This document shows positions 29,755 to 41,359 of a stretch of DNA of 64,000 bases, piece by piece. A model generated the notes under the pieces. That model was not told the origin of the DNA. It searched no databases and saw nothing but the letters and a program-made list of their open reading frames with translations. The DNA lies in contig NZ_JANKZL010000001.1 in NCBI RefSeq assembly GCF_027568395.1, positions 124,001 to 188,000 on the forward strand, written 5' to 3'. Source of the DNA: Aminobacter sp. HY435. GTDB lineage: Bacteria > Pseudomonadota > Alphaproteobacteria > Rhizobiales > Rhizobiaceae. Position 1 is the stretch's first letter, and every line of letters begins with the position of its first letter. A program made the position numbers and the translations under genes.

Positions 29755-30717
29755 TCAGGCCGACTTGGCCAGACGCGCCTCGCGCGCGGCGCGCAGCTTG
29801 GCGAAGTCGTCGCCGGCATGGTGCGACGAGCGCGTCAGCGGGCTGGAGGCGACGAGCAAGAAGCCCTTGGTCTTGCCGACGGTGGCATAGGAAGCGAACT
29901 CATCTGGCGTCACGAACTGCTTGACCGGATGGTGCTTCTTCGACGGCTGCAGGTACTGGCCGATGGTCATGAAATCAACATTGGCGGTGCGCAGGTCGTC
30001 CATGAGCTGGAGCACCTCGTTCCGCTCCTCGCCAAGGCCGACCATGATGCCGGACTTGGTGAAGATGCTGGGATCCAGCTCCTTGACCCGCTGCAGCAGG
30101 CGTATCGAGTGGAAGTAGCGCGCACCGGGACGAACGGTCAGGTAGTTCGACGGCACGGTCTCAAGATTGTGATTGAAAACGTCGGGACGCGCGGCGACGA
30201 CGATCTCAAGCGCGCCTTCCTTGCGCAGGAAGTCGGGTGTCAGGATCTCGATGGTCGTCTGCGGCGTCAGCCTACGGATCGCGTGGATGACTTCGGCGAA
30301 ATGCTGAGCGCCGCCGTCAGCGAGGTCGTCGCGGTCGACCGAGGTGATGACGACGTGGGTCAGGCCCATCTGCGCCACCGCCTTGGCCACGCTCTCCGGT
30401 TCGTTCGGGTCGAGCGGAGTCGGGATGCCGGTCGCGACATTGCAGAAGGCGCAGGCGCGCGTGCAGATCTCGCCCATGATCATGAAGGTGGCGTGCTTCT
30501 TTTCCCAGCACTCGCCTATGTTGGGACAGCCGGCTTCTTCGCAGACCGTGACCAGCTTGTGCGACTTCACGATTTCGCGCGTTTCCTGGTAGCCGCGCGA
30601 AACCGGCGCCTTGACGCGGATCCAGTCGGGCTTGCGCAGCACCTCCTGGTCGGGCCGATGCGCCTTTTCCGGGTGCCGCGTGCGCGGACGGTCATTGAGA
30701 TCGAGTACGGTGACCAT
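29755..30717 (-). CDS. lipA: lipoyl synthase
   Basis: 320-residue radical-SAM enzyme that inserts two sulfur atoms into protein-bound octanoyl groups. Both clusters are recognisable: the auxiliary cluster cysteines in [13 protein letters not shown] and the SAM cluster [22 protein letters not shown] and the C-terminal [15 protein letters not shown] are family-typical. It sits downstream of lpdA and the PDH genes, which encode three substrate lipoyl domains or their partners, so placement makes metabolic sense. ATG 30717. A 202-bp gap separates it from lpdA and presumably holds its promoter. Confidence 0.97.
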   Translation of the reverse strand: MVTVLDLNDRPRTRHPEKAHRPDQEVLRKPDWIRVKAPVSRGYQETREIVKSHKLVTVCEEAGCPNIGECWEKKHATFMIMGEICTRACAFCNVATGIPTPLDPNEPESVAKAVAQMGLTHVVITSVDRDDLADGGAQHFAEVIHAIRRLTPQTTIEILTPDFLRKEGALEIVVAARPDVFNHNLETVPSNYLTVRPGARYFHSIRLLQRVKELDPSIFTKSGIMVGLGEERNEVLQLMDDLRTANVDFMTIGQYLQPSKKHHPVKQFVTPDEFASYATVGKTKGFLLVASSPLTRSSHHAGDDFAKLRAAREARLAKSA

Positions 30718-30884
30718 CAGATATTCCCATCAGGGCCGCGAAAACCGCGACCGACACTCCAATGCACGACGCCGACACAGCGGCCGACCGATTTCCCCGA
30801 CACCTCATAGTGGAACCGGGGCATGCTCGCCAGTCTGCCGGTCCGACCGGCTCAGGCATCATTCCAAAGCCATATAGTGGCATC

Positions 30885-30908
30885 GGGCGCGTCGCGAAAG
30901 ACGCGCCC
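30885..30908. repeat. GC-rich hairpin downstream of lpdA
   Basis: GGGCGCGTC (30885-30893) pairs perfectly with GACGCGCCC (30900-30908), loop GCGAAA, 12 bp after the lpdA stop. There is no T-tract on the minus strand after it, so it may be a weak terminator or a 3'-end stabilising stem. Confidence 0.55.
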
Positions 30909-30919
30909 GCGCGCGACAC

Positions 30920-32365
30920 TTATGCGTTGAGCGCACGCCCATAGGCGTCAAGCACGCTTTCCTTCATCGTTTCCGAGATCGTCGGATGCGGGAAGATGGT
31001 GTGCATCAGCTCTTCCTCCGTCGTTTCCAGGTTCATGGCGACCACAAAACCCTGGATCAGCTCAGTAACTTCGGCGCCGACAAGGTGCGCGCCGAGCAGT
31101 TGGCCGGTCTTCTTGTCAAAGATGGTCTTGACCATGCCCTGGTCTTCGCCGAGCGCGATCGCCTTGCCGTTGGCGACGAAGGGGAAGCGGCCGACGCGAA
31201 TGTCCTTGCCTTCCGCCTTGGCCCTGGCTTCGGTCAGGCCGACGGATGCGACCTGCGGGTTGCAGTAGGTGCAGCCAGGGATCTTGAGCTTGTCCATCGG
31301 ATGCACGTTGGGCAGGCCGGCGATCTTCTCGACGCAGATGACGGCCTCGTGCTCGGCCTTGTGCGCCAGCATGGGGGGACCTGCGACATCGCCGATGGCG
31401 TAGATGCCCGGCACATTGGTCTTGCCGTAACCGTCGATGACGATGCAGCCGCGATCGGTCTTGATGCCGAGCGCCTCAAGGCCGAGATTTTCGATATTGC
31501 CCTGCACGCCCACCGCTGAGATCATGCGGTCGGCGGTGATCTTTTCGACCTTGCCGTCCTTCATCTCGACATGGGCGATGACCGAATTGGCGCCCTTCTC
31601 GACCTTGGTGACCTTGGCCTCGAGATGGATCTTCATGCCCTGCTTTTCGAACTGCTTCTTGGCGAAGGCGGAGATTTCGGCGTCTTCCACCGGCATGACG
31701 GCGGGCATGACCTCGACGACGGTCACCTCGACGCCCATCGTGCGGTAGAACGAGGCGAACTCGATGCCGATCGCGCCCGAGCCCATGACCAGCAGCGACT
31801 TCGGCATCTCCGGCGGTACCATCGCCTCAAAGTAGGTCCAGATCAGCTTGCCATCGGGCTCGATTCCGGGCAGCGCGCGCGGTCGGGCGCCGGTGGCGAC
31901 AATGATGTGCTTGGCGCTGTAGGTACCCTCGCCCAGCGTGTTCTTGGGCAGCGGCGCCTGCGGCTCCATCGGCTTCTTCGACGACTTGGAGACGACGATC
32001 TGGCCGGGCTTGGTCAGCTTCGCCTCGCCCCAGATGACGTCGACCTTGTTTTTCTTCATAAGGAAGCCGACGCCGCCATTCATGCGCTGGGCGATGCCGC
32101 GCGACCGCTCGACGATGGCCTTGAGGTCGGGCGAGATCGAGCCCTCGAGCTTCAGGCCGTAGTTCTTGGCGTGCTCGGCCAGATGCAGCACCTCGGCCGA
32201 CCGCAGCAGCGCCTTGGTCGGGATGCAGCCCCAGTTGGAGCAGATGCCGGCCAGGTGCTCGCGCTCGACGACAGCAGTCTTGAGACCAAGCTGGGCGGCA
32301 CGGATCGCCGCGATGTAGCCGCCCGGACCCGAGCCGATAATGATGACGTCGTAATTCTCAGCCAA
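30920..32365 (-). CDS. lpdA: dihydrolipoamide dehydrogenase (E3)
   Basis: 481-residue flavoprotein that reoxidises dihydrolipoyl groups of the pyruvate dehydrogenase complex with NAD+. FAD motif IIGSGPGGYIAAIRAAQLG, redox-active pair in CSNWGCIPTK, NAD motif VMGSGAIGIEFASFY, AIGDVAGPPMLAHKAEHE and the C-terminal HTIFPHPTISETMKE with the active-site histidine. The start is TTG at 32365, preceded by GGAGAA at good spacing; no in-frame ATG lies nearby. Last of the PDH genes, 15 bp after the SGNH hydrolase gene. Confidence 0.96.
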   Translation of the reverse strand: MAENYDVIIIGSGPGGYIAAIRAAQLGLKTAVVEREHLAGICSNWGCIPTKALLRSAEVLHLAEHAKNYGLKLEGSISPDLKAIVERSRGIAQRMNGGVGFLMKKNKVDVIWGEAKLTKPGQIVVSKSSKKPMEPQAPLPKNTLGEGTYSAKHIIVATGARPRALPGIEPDGKLIWTYFEAMVPPEMPKSLLVMGSGAIGIEFASFYRTMGVEVTVVEVMPAVMPVEDAEISAFAKKQFEKQGMKIHLEAKVTKVEKGANSVIAHVEMKDGKVEKITADRMISAVGVQGNIENLGLEALGIKTDRGCIVIDGYGKTNVPGIYAIGDVAGPPMLAHKAEHEAVICVEKIAGLPNVHPMDKLKIPGCTYCNPQVASVGLTEARAKAEGKDIRVGRFPFVANGKAIALGEDQGMVKTIFDKKTGQLLGAHLVGAEVTELIQGFVVAMNLETTEEELMHTIFPHPTISETMKESVLDAYGRALNA

Positions 32366-32380
32366 GGCGTTTCTCCAGTC

Positions 32381-33019
32381 CTAGAGCTCAAGCATCACGC
32401 GCACGATGGGCGCAAGAGCACGGCCGATGTTGCGGGTGTTTTCGGCATCGAGATGAACGCCGTCGATGGACGTGGTGACGGCGACCGAGCCGGCGTCGAA
32501 GAAGCCGCAGCCGACCTCGTCGGCAAGCGCGGCATAGAGCGGCGCGAGCCGCCGGGAGGCATCGACGCCACCGGAAAATGCCTCCGCGACATCAGCGTTC
32601 TCCGTCTGGCTGACGAGCGGAGGCGAGACCAGCAGGACCTGAGGTTCGGGATAATCCATGCCATGGTCATAGGCGCGCACGATCGACACCAGCCGCGCCA
32701 TGCCGTGCCTGGCCGCCAGCGGGCTGCCATGGATCCACGACTTCATGTCGTTGGCGCCGAGCATGATGATGACGAGGTCGAGCGGCGCATGCGTGCCGAG
32801 AATCGTCGGCAACAGCCGCACGCCATTGCGATCGACGCTGGCAAAATGGTCGTCGAAGGCCGTTGTGCGGCCGTTGAGGCCTTCGGCGATGACATGGACG
32901 CCGCCGCCCAGCTCCGCCTGCAGCACGTTTGGCCAGCGGTCTTCGAAGGCATGACGATCGGGGCCTGCGGCATCGTAGCCCCAGGTCAGCGAGTCGCCGT
33001 AGCAAAGCACTGTCTTCAT
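32381..33019 (-). CDS. SGNH/GDSL hydrolase (arylesterase-like)
   Basis: 212-residue SGNH-fold hydrolase: block I CYGDSLTWGYDA (nucleophile serine), block II glycine in EGLNGRTTAFDD, block III LGANDMKSW, and block V DGVHLDAENTR with the Asp/His pair. Closest in layout to bacterial arylesterase/acyl-ester hydrolases of the TAP/SGNH type. No signal peptide, so cytoplasmic. It lies inside the PDH cluster between pdhC and lpdA, which recurs in rhizobial genomes, but no link to the complex is established. A hairpin at 33063-33086 precedes it. Confidence 0.87.
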   Translation of the reverse strand: MKTVLCYGDSLTWGYDAAGPDRHAFEDRWPNVLQAELGGGVHVIAEGLNGRTTAFDDHFASVDRNGVRLLPTILGTHAPLDLVIIMLGANDMKSWIHGSPLAARHGMARLVSIVRAYDHGMDYPEPQVLLVSPPLVSQTENADVAEAFSGGVDASRRLAPLYAALADEVGCGFFDAGSVAVTTSIDGVHLDAENTRNIGRALAPIVRVMLEL

Positions 33020-33062
33020 CAAGGGGTCCTCACTCCTCACCCAGCAAGCGCAACAGGCAATC

Positions 33063-33086
33063 GCCCTTCCCGCGAACGGGAAGGGC
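33063..33086. repeat. palindromic hairpin between pdhC and the SGNH gene
   Basis: GCCCTTCCCG (33063-33072) and CGGGAAGGGC (33077-33086) with loop CGAA form a perfect 10-bp stem 9 bp after the pdhC stop. No T-tract follows. CCTTCCCGCGAACGGGAAGG resembles the palindromic core of rhizobial RIME-type repeats; it could attenuate transcription between pdhC and lpdA. Confidence 0.6.
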
Positions 33087-33095
33087 CAAGCTGGA

Positions 33096-34454
33096 TCACA
33101 CCAGCATGCCCATCGGGTTTTCGATGAGGCGCTTGAAGGCGGCGAGCAGTTCGGCGCCGAGCGCGCCATCGACGGCGCGGTGGTCGGTCGACAGCGTCAC
33201 CGACATCACGTTGGCGATCTTGATCTCGCCGCCCTTGACCACTGGCCGCTGTTCGCCCGCGCCGACTGCCAGGATGGTCGCGTGCGGCGGGTTGATGACG
33301 GCGGCGAAGTCCTTGATGCCGAACATGCCGAGGTTCGAGACCGCGCTCGTGCCGCCCTGGTATTCCTCGGGCTTGAGCTTGCGGTTGCGGGCCCTGCCGG
33401 CAAGATCCTTCATTTCATTGGAAATGACCGACAGCGTCTTGATGTCGGCCTGGCGGATGATCGGCGTGATCAGGCCGCCCGGGATCGACACGGCGACGCC
33501 GACGTCGGCGTGCTTGTGCTTGACCATGGCCTGGTCGGTCCACGACACATTGGCGTCCGGCACGGCCTTGAGAGCAAGCGCCATGGCCTTGATGATCATG
33601 TCGTTGACCGACAGCTTGTAGGCAGGAACCTCGCCCTTCTCGGTCTTGACCACGGGCGCGGCGGCGTTGAGCTGGGCGCGCAACGCCAGCAGCGCATCGA
33701 TGTCGCAGTCGAGTGTCAGGTAGAAGTGCGGAATGGTGCTCTTCGCCTCGACCAGACGGCGCGCAATGGTCTTGCGCATGTTGTCGTGCGGGATGAGCTC
33801 GTAGCTGCCTTCCTCGAACAGCTTCAGCACCTGGTCGTCCGACATGCCCTTGGCCGCCGGTGCGGCAGCCGGAGCGGACGCAGGCGCCTTGGCGGCGGGA
33901 GCAGCCTTTGCGCCACCGCCCGAGATCGCAGCCTCAACGTCAGCCCTGACGACACGGCCATGCGGCCCGGTGCCGGCAACGGCCGAGATATCCACGCCGG
34001 CATCCTTGGCGATGCGGCGGGCAAGCGGCGATGCAAACGAACGGCCCTCGCCCGACGCTGCAGCGCCGTTGGTGGCCGCGGGCTTGGCCGCCGGTGCGGC
34101 CGTAGCGGCGGGCGCCGGTGCTGCGGGAGCAGCCTCTGCCTTCGGCGCTTCACCCTTGGAAGTTGCCGCCGGCACGCCATTGCCGCCCTTGGCGGCGACT
34201 GAAGCGTCCTCGCCTTCAGCCGCGAGGATCGCGATCAGCGAATTGACCTTGACGCCTTCCGTACCTGCCGGGACGACGATCCTGGCGACAGTGCCTTCAT
34301 CGACGGATTCGACTTCCATCGTCGCCTTGTCGGTCTCGATCTCGGCGATCACGTCGCCGGGCGAAACCTTGTCGCCTTCCTTGACCAGCCATTTCGAGAG
34401 GTTGCCCTCTTCCATGGTTGGCGACAGGGCGGGCATGGTGATGTTTATCGGCAT
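33096..34454 (-). CDS. pdhC: pyruvate dehydrogenase E2, dihydrolipoamide acetyltransferase
   Basis: 452-residue E2 core of the PDH complex, transferring acetyl from lipoate to CoA. One lipoyl domain (residues ~1-80, lysine in ETDKATME), a long Ala/Pro-rich linker, the E3-binding domain (SFASPLARRIAKDAGVDISAVAGTGPHGRVV), a second flexible linker, and the acetyltransferase domain ending in STDHRAVDGALGAELL with the catalytic His and Asp. Named pdhC in this cluster convention (aceF equivalent). It starts 18 bp after pdhB. Its lipoyl domain is nearly the same as that of PdhB. Confidence 0.97.
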   Translation of the reverse strand: MPINITMPALSPTMEEGNLSKWLVKEGDKVSPGDVIAEIETDKATMEVESVDEGTVARIVVPAGTEGVKVNSLIAILAAEGEDASVAAKGGNGVPAATSKGEAPKAEAAPAAPAPAATAAPAAKPAATNGAAASGEGRSFASPLARRIAKDAGVDISAVAGTGPHGRVVRADVEAAISGGGAKAAPAAKAPASAPAAAPAAKGMSDDQVLKLFEEGSYELIPHDNMRKTIARRLVEAKSTIPHFYLTLDCDIDALLALRAQLNAAAPVVKTEKGEVPAYKLSVNDMIIKAMALALKAVPDANVSWTDQAMVKHKHADVGVAVSIPGGLITPIIRQADIKTLSVISNEMKDLAGRARNRKLKPEEYQGGTSAVSNLGMFGIKDFAAVINPPHATILAVGAGEQRPVVKGGEIKIANVMSVTLSTDHRAVDGALGAELLAAFKRLIENPMGMLV

Positions 34455-34472
34455 GATGTCCTCCCGCCCGTG

Positions 34473-35861
<1,389 letters not shown>

Positions 35862-35875
35862 GTTTGCGCCCTCCC

Positions 35876-36913
35876 TTAGATCACGATGTCGGTCCAGAGC
35901 TCGGAAACATCCGGCTCGGGATCGGTTTGCGCAAACTCGGCAGCGTCGGCCACGATGTCGCGAACGTCCTTGTCGACGGCCTTGAGCTCGTCTTCGTTCG
36001 CCCACTTCTTGGCGAGGAGGCGCGCCTTCACCTGCTCGATCGGATCATGCTCGGAGCGCATCTTTTGCACTTCGTCCTTGGAGCGGTACTTCGCCGGATC
36101 GGACATCGAGTGACCGCGATAGCGATAGGTCTGCATCTCGAGGATAATCGGACCGTTGCCCGAACGGCACCATTCGGTAGCGAGATCGCCGGCGGCCTTG
36201 ACCGCGCGAACGTCCATGCCGTCGACCTGGATGCCAGGGATCTTGAACGACAAGCCGCGCTGCGAGAAATCGGTCTCGGCCGAGGCGCGCGAAACGGCGG
36301 TACCCATGGCGTAGCGGTTGTTTTCGATGACGTAGATCACCGGCAGCTTCCACAGCGAGGCCATGTTGAAGCTTTCATAGACCTGGCCCTGGTTGGCCGC
36401 GCCATCGCCGAAATAGGTCAGGCTGACATTGGGGTTTTCGCGATAGCGGTTGGCGAAGGCCAGACCGGTGCCGAGCGACACCTGGGCGCCGACGATGCCG
36501 TGGCCGCCATAGAAATGCTTTTCCTTGGAGAACATGTGCATGGAGCCGCCCTTGCCTTTCGACAAGCCGCCCCGACGCCCGGTCAGTTCCGCCATCACGC
36601 CGCGCGCCGACAGGCCCATGGCCAGCATGTGGCCGTGATCGCGATAGGCGGTGATCATCTGGTCGCCTTCGATCAGCGACATCTGCAGGCCGGTAACAAC
36701 CGCTTCCTGGCCGATATAAAGATGGCAGAAGCCGCCGATGAAGCCCATGCCGTAAAGCTGGCCGGCCTTTTCCTCGAAGCGGCGGATGAGCAGCATCTCG
36801 CGGTAGGCGGAGAGATCCTGCTCCTTGGTGAAATCAATCGGCTTGGGTGTTACCGGACCGGACTTTGTATCGGATTTCGATTTGGCGGGCGCTTTTTTAG
36901 CGGCGGTGGCCAT
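35876..36913 (-). CDS. pdhA: pyruvate dehydrogenase E1 alpha subunit
   Basis: 345-residue thiamine-diphosphate-binding subunit that decarboxylates pyruvate with PdhB. The TPP motif runs from [18 protein letters not shown] to VIYVIENN, and the phosphorylation-loop region [19 protein letters not shown] is present. A Lys/Ala-rich N-terminal extension ([17 protein letters not shown]) is typical of alphaproteobacterial PdhA. First gene of pdhA-pdhB-pdhC-SGNH-lpdA. The 178-bp upstream region contains several inverted repeats (see 36972-37002 and 37041-37095), suggesting dedicated regulation. Confidence 0.97.
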   Translation of the reverse strand: MATAAKKAPAKSKSDTKSGPVTPKPIDFTKEQDLSAYREMLLIRRFEEKAGQLYGMGFIGGFCHLYIGQEAVVTGLQMSLIEGDQMITAYRDHGHMLAMGLSARGVMAELTGRRGGLSKGKGGSMHMFSKEKHFYGGHGIVGAQVSLGTGLAFANRYRENPNVSLTYFGDGAANQGQVYESFNMASLWKLPVIYVIENNRYAMGTAVSRASAETDFSQRGLSFKIPGIQVDGMDVRAVKAAGDLATEWCRSGNGPIILEMQTYRYRGHSMSDPAKYRSKDEVQKMRSEHDPIEQVKARLLAKKWANEDELKAVDKDVRDIVADAAEFAQTDPEPDVSELWTDIVI

Positions 36914-36971
36914 GCATCACTCCCTGTTGGCGTCTCTTTGCGGACATTGAGGAGATCGTGCATTGCCTCTC

Positions 36972-37002
36972 CTCTCCATGATCAAAACGCTAGCATGGAG
37001 AG
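36972..37002. promoter_or_regulatory. inverted repeat in the pdhA leader
   Basis: CTCTCCATG (36972-36980) and CATGGAGAG (36994-37002) are perfect 9-bp inverted repeats 59 bp upstream of the pdhA start. It may be an operator overlapping the promoter, or a hairpin in the 5' untranslated leader. Confidence 0.55.
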
Positions 37003-37040
37003 TGACGCCGCGCCATGCGGAAAAACGCATAGCAGGCATG

Positions 37041-37095
37041 CAGTTAAGCGACTAAAAATACACAGCTTCTTGCCGCTTAACTGAAGTTCAGTTAA
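37041..37095. promoter_or_regulatory. triple half-site palindrome upstream of pdhA
   Basis: CAGTTAAGCG (37041-37050) is perfectly inverted as CGCTTAACTG (37074-37083), and the TTAACTG part (37077-37083) is again inverted as CAGTTAA (37089-37095), which covers the divIC stop codon. Three CAGTTAA-type half-sites in 55 bp suggest binding of a dimeric transcription factor upstream of pdhA. The factor is unknown. Confidence 0.6.
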
Positions 37096-37418
37096 TTGGC
37101 GATTGCCATGGGACGCATGATGGTCAGCTCGTCGGCATGCGAGATATTGAGCGCGTTGCGCGCCTGTTCGTCAAGCATGTCCTTCTCCAGCGACCCGTCA
37201 TGCAGCATGTGCACCCGCCGCTCGATCTCGAGACGATGGCCGCGAATGGTGTCGAGCCTGGCCTGAAGCTCCACCGCCCGCGCCTCGAGCCGGTACTTGG
37301 AATAGATGCCGAATTCGCCGTGATAGGCATGGAAGCCGAAATAGGAGAGGAACATCACAGCCAGCGCCGGAACGATCAGCCGGCCGGTCTTTGTTTGCTT
37401 GTGATGGCGTGTCCACAT
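37092..37418 (-). CDS. septum formation initiator (DivIC/FtsB family)
   Basis: 108-residue bitopic protein: a short basic cytoplasmic N-terminus (MWTRHHKQTKTGR), one membrane helix (LIVPALAVMFLSYFGFHAY), then a coiled coil (YSKYRLEARAVELQARLDTIRGHRLEIERRVHML). This is the layout of FtsB/DivIC, a division-site scaffold that works with FtsL and FtsQ. In alphaproteobacteria it is regularly found between eno and pdhA, as here. It starts 135 bp after eno, beyond the eno terminator, so it has its own promoter. Confidence 0.9.
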   Translation of the reverse strand: MWTRHHKQTKTGRLIVPALAVMFLSYFGFHAYHGEFGIYSKYRLEARAVELQARLDTIRGHRLEIERRVHMLHDGSLEKDMLDEQARNALNISHADELTIMRPMAIAN

Positions 37419-37503
37419 GGTCAGAACCCTCTCTCAGGCTCTTGTCGCTCCATTGTGCTTAATGGAGGGTTACGCCGCCCCCGGGCGGAGGGCTGCGCAA
37501 AAC

Positions 37504-37527
37504 AAAAAAGGCGGGAAACATCCCGCC
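37504..37527 (-). terminator. terminator of eno
   Basis: On the minus strand GGCGGGA (from 37527) pairs with TCCCGCC (to 37510) around a 4-base loop and is followed by six T (37509-37504). It lies 26 bp after the eno stop codon. Confidence 0.9.
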
Positions 37528-37553
37528 TTCTTCGAAATCCTGGAAGTGGCTGA

Positions 37554-39181
<1,628 letters not shown>

Positions 39182-39206
39182 TCGCGCGCGGCAGCGCCGA
39201 ACAAGG

Positions 39207-39231
39207 AAAAGCCCCGCAACGCGGGGCTTTT
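39207..39231. terminator. bidirectional terminator after the small lipoprotein gene
   Basis: AAAAGCCCCGC (39207-39217) and GCGGGGCTTTT (39221-39231) form an 11-bp perfect stem with loop AAC. It ends the plus-strand lipoprotein gene and can also stop transcription coming from dodecin on the other strand. Confidence 0.93.
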
Positions 39232-39314
39232 CTCATCCTTGTGTTGTGCATGCAAACACAACGGCTCCCCGAAGGGGAGTTTCCAAAATTTCAGCTGATG
39301 GAAGCTGGCGAAGC

Positions 39315-39518
39315 TCAGTCGGTGAGGATGAAGGTCACCTTCATGTTGACGCGGTAGGCAACGATCTTGCCGTTCTCGACAACGACCTTCTGGTCCTGGA
39401 TCCAGGCGCCTTCGACATTTTTCAGCGTCATCGACGCGCGGGATATTCCCTGCTCGATCGCATCCTGAAAGCTCTTGGTCGACGACGAGGTGATTTCCGT
39501 AACGCGGGCAACAGACAT
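39315..39518 (-). CDS. dodecin family flavin-binding protein
   Basis: 67-residue dodecin, which forms hollow dodecamers that store riboflavin or FMN and protect the cell from free flavin. MSVARVTEITSSSTKSFQDAIEQGISRA, the TLKNVEGAWIQDQKVVVENGKIVAYRVNMKVTFIL core and the tryptophan that stacks on the flavin match the family. ATG 39518 follows a GGAGGAAT ribosome-binding site; ten further upstream codons are open but not homologous. Monocistronic, with kdsA ending about 96 bp upstream on the same strand. Confidence 0.93.
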   Translation of the reverse strand: MSVARVTEITSSSTKSFQDAIEQGISRASMTLKNVEGAWIQDQKVVVENGKIVAYRVNMKVTFILTD

Positions 39519-39614
39519 AGGATTCCTCCAGCTGATACACTCAGTCACGGAGCAAGCCTACGCCGGGCCGGAGCCGGGCTCAAGCTGGAGTTGCAGGCGG
39601 CTGCTGCTCGCCGG

Positions 39615-40448
39615 TCAGCCCTTGGCGATACGGTCGAAGGCCATCAGGCGTTCAAGCAGGGCCGGCATGTCCTTGAACGGCACCATGTTGGGGCCGTCCG
39701 ACGAGGTCGAATTGTCGGGATCCTCATGCGTCTCGATGAACACGCCGGCGACACCGACGGCAACGGCTGCGCGCGCCAGCGTCTCGACGAAGCGGCGCTC
39801 GCCGCCCGAGGTGGCGCCCTGCCCGCCCGGCTGCTGCACCGAATGCGTGGCATCGAAGATCACAGGCGCGCCGATGTCGGCCATGACAGGCAGGCCGCGC
39901 ATGTCGGAGACCAGTGTGTTGTAGCCGAACGACGTGCCGCGCTCGGTCACCAGCACGTTCGGGTTGCCCGAGCCGGTTACCTTGGCGACCACGTTCTTCA
40001 TGTCCCAGGGCGCCAGGAACTGGCCCTTCTTGACGTTGACGACCTTGCCGGTCTTGGCGGCAGCGATGAGCAGGTCGGTCTGGCGGCTGAGGAAGGCCGG
40101 GATCTGCAGCACGTCGACCACTTCGGCGACGACAGCGCACTGCTCTTCATTGTGAACGTCGGTGATGACGGTGACGCCAAGCTCCTTGCGCAGGTCGGCG
40201 AAGACGGGCAGCGCCGCGTCGAGGCCGGCACCGCGCGTGCTCGACAGCGAACTGCGGTTGGCCTTGTCGAAGCTCGACTTGTAGACGAAGCCGATGCCGA
40301 GCCTCTGGGTCAGCTCCTTCAGCTTGCCGGCCATGTCGAAGGCATGCTGGCGCGATTCGAACTGGCACGGGCCGGCGATCAGCGACAGCGGTGCGGTGTT
40401 GGAAAACAGCGTCTTGCCAACAGTCACATTTGCATTCGGCTTGCTCAT
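39615..40448 (-). CDS. kdsA: 3-deoxy-8-phosphooctulonate synthase
   Basis: 277-residue KDO-8-phosphate synthase, condensing phosphoenolpyruvate with arabinose 5-phosphate for LPS inner core. SLIAGPCQFESRQHA carries Cys28 at the position that binds metal in the Aquifex-type enzymes (Asn in E. coli), so this is probably the metal-dependent class. Further motifs: YKSSFDKANRSSLSSTRGAG, VTDVHNEEQC, LLIAAAKTGKVVNVKKGQFLAPWDM, THSVQQPGG and FIETHEDPDNS. The start overlaps the stop of the upstream VOC gene by 4 bp. Confidence 0.96.
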   Translation of the reverse strand: MSKPNANVTVGKTLFSNTAPLSLIAGPCQFESRQHAFDMAGKLKELTQRLGIGFVYKSSFDKANRSSLSSTRGAGLDAALPVFADLRKELGVTVITDVHNEEQCAVVAEVVDVLQIPAFLSRQTDLLIAAAKTGKVVNVKKGQFLAPWDMKNVVAKVTGSGNPNVLVTERGTSFGYNTLVSDMRGLPVMADIGAPVIFDATHSVQQPGGQGATSGGERRFVETLARAAVAVGVAGVFIETHEDPDNSTSSDGPNMVPFKDMPALLERLMAFDRIAKG

Positions 40449-41311
40449 TTCAGTTCCTCGAAAATAAAGGTCGCACCTTGCCCCGGGGCCGGCGGAACCA
40501 CCAGTCTTTGGCCGCTTAGATCGTGCTCGACGCCCCGCTCCGCAAGAAGTGTTCGCAGCGAATCGACATCGTCGACGGCGAAGACGATGGCGTCGAGCTG
40601 GATGTTGTCGCTCCCGGGAGCCGCATGAACGACGAGATCCGCATTTACCAGAGGCACCTTTGCGGTGCCGGCTGCGACCTCTGCGCTGCTGTGCGCAATG
40701 GTCGACAGAAAGGTCGCGGCAGCCCCTGCATTGCCGGACCTGGCCTCGATCGCCACCACGCGGCGCGCGCCATTGGCGTGTACCTGCAGCGCACCACGGT
40801 CGACCTTCGGCGCATTGGCGCGCTCGCAGGCAAAGAAGAAGGCCTCGTCGGCATTTGCCGGTTCGGCCGCAAACGCCAGCCTGAACGACGCCACGTCGGC
40901 CCGGCCACTGCCATCGACGAAGGGTCGCGAAAAATCGAGGCGCGGCCCCGCCGAGACGTTTACCTCGACATAGCAGCGGTGGTCGGCGTCTGCGTCATCG
41001 GAAGCAAAGACAACCGCTGAGAAGCCCTCGTCGCCATGGGTTGAGCGGAAAGCACGGTCGCGCGCGACAAAGACATTGCGTCCAGCCACGGCGTCGTCGG
41101 CGGTTGCAGGATCGCCCACTGCCAAAGGCTCGAGAAAGGTGCCGTCGGCTAGATAGATGCAACAATTGACGGTACCGAAGGGATGGACACCGTCTGGCGA
41201 AACCGTGAACCCGAGCGCCGACAGCCGTTCACGCGCGACGGCAAGGCTTGCGGTCGGCAAGACCACGTGATCGAGGGCGCGCGGCCCATTTTTTTGGATC
41301 GTTTCAATCAT
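40445..41311 (-). CDS. VOC (glyoxalase-fold) family protein
   Basis: 288-residue protein with two glyoxalase/bleomycin-resistance-like modules. The first begins ALDHVVLPTASLAVARERLSALGFTVSPDGVHPFGTVNCCIYLADGTFLEPLAVG, typical of the glyoxalase-like domain (Glyoxalase_3) proteins, and the second is around LDAIVFAVDDVDSLRTLLAERGVEHDLSGQRLVVPP. Substrate unknown; the family includes dioxygenases and isomerases but no catalytic assignment is justified. ATG 41311. Overlaps kdsA by 4 bp, so translation of kdsA is probably coupled to it. Confidence 0.82.
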   Translation of the reverse strand: MIETIQKNGPRALDHVVLPTASLAVARERLSALGFTVSPDGVHPFGTVNCCIYLADGTFLEPLAVGDPATADDAVAGRNVFVARDRAFRSTHGDEGFSAVVFASDDADADHRCYVEVNVSAGPRLDFSRPFVDGSGRADVASFRLAFAAEPANADEAFFFACERANAPKVDRGALQVHANGARRVVAIEARSGNAGAAATFLSTIAHSSAEVAAGTAKVPLVNADLVVHAAPGSDNIQLDAIVFAVDDVDSLRTLLAERGVEHDLSGQRLVVPPAPGQGATFIFEELK

Positions 41312-41359
41312 CGGCCAGCGCTGTGCCTCAAATCCACGTCCTTCGCAAGGCAGGGCAGA

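Noticed and set aside
30692-30919. Possible small gene between lpdA and lipA on the minus strand (75 codons, or 38 codons from an ATG at 30808 with a hydrophobic stretch)
   Set aside because: No ribosome-binding site, overlap with the lipA start and no recognisable family; the region is better explained as lipA leader sequence.
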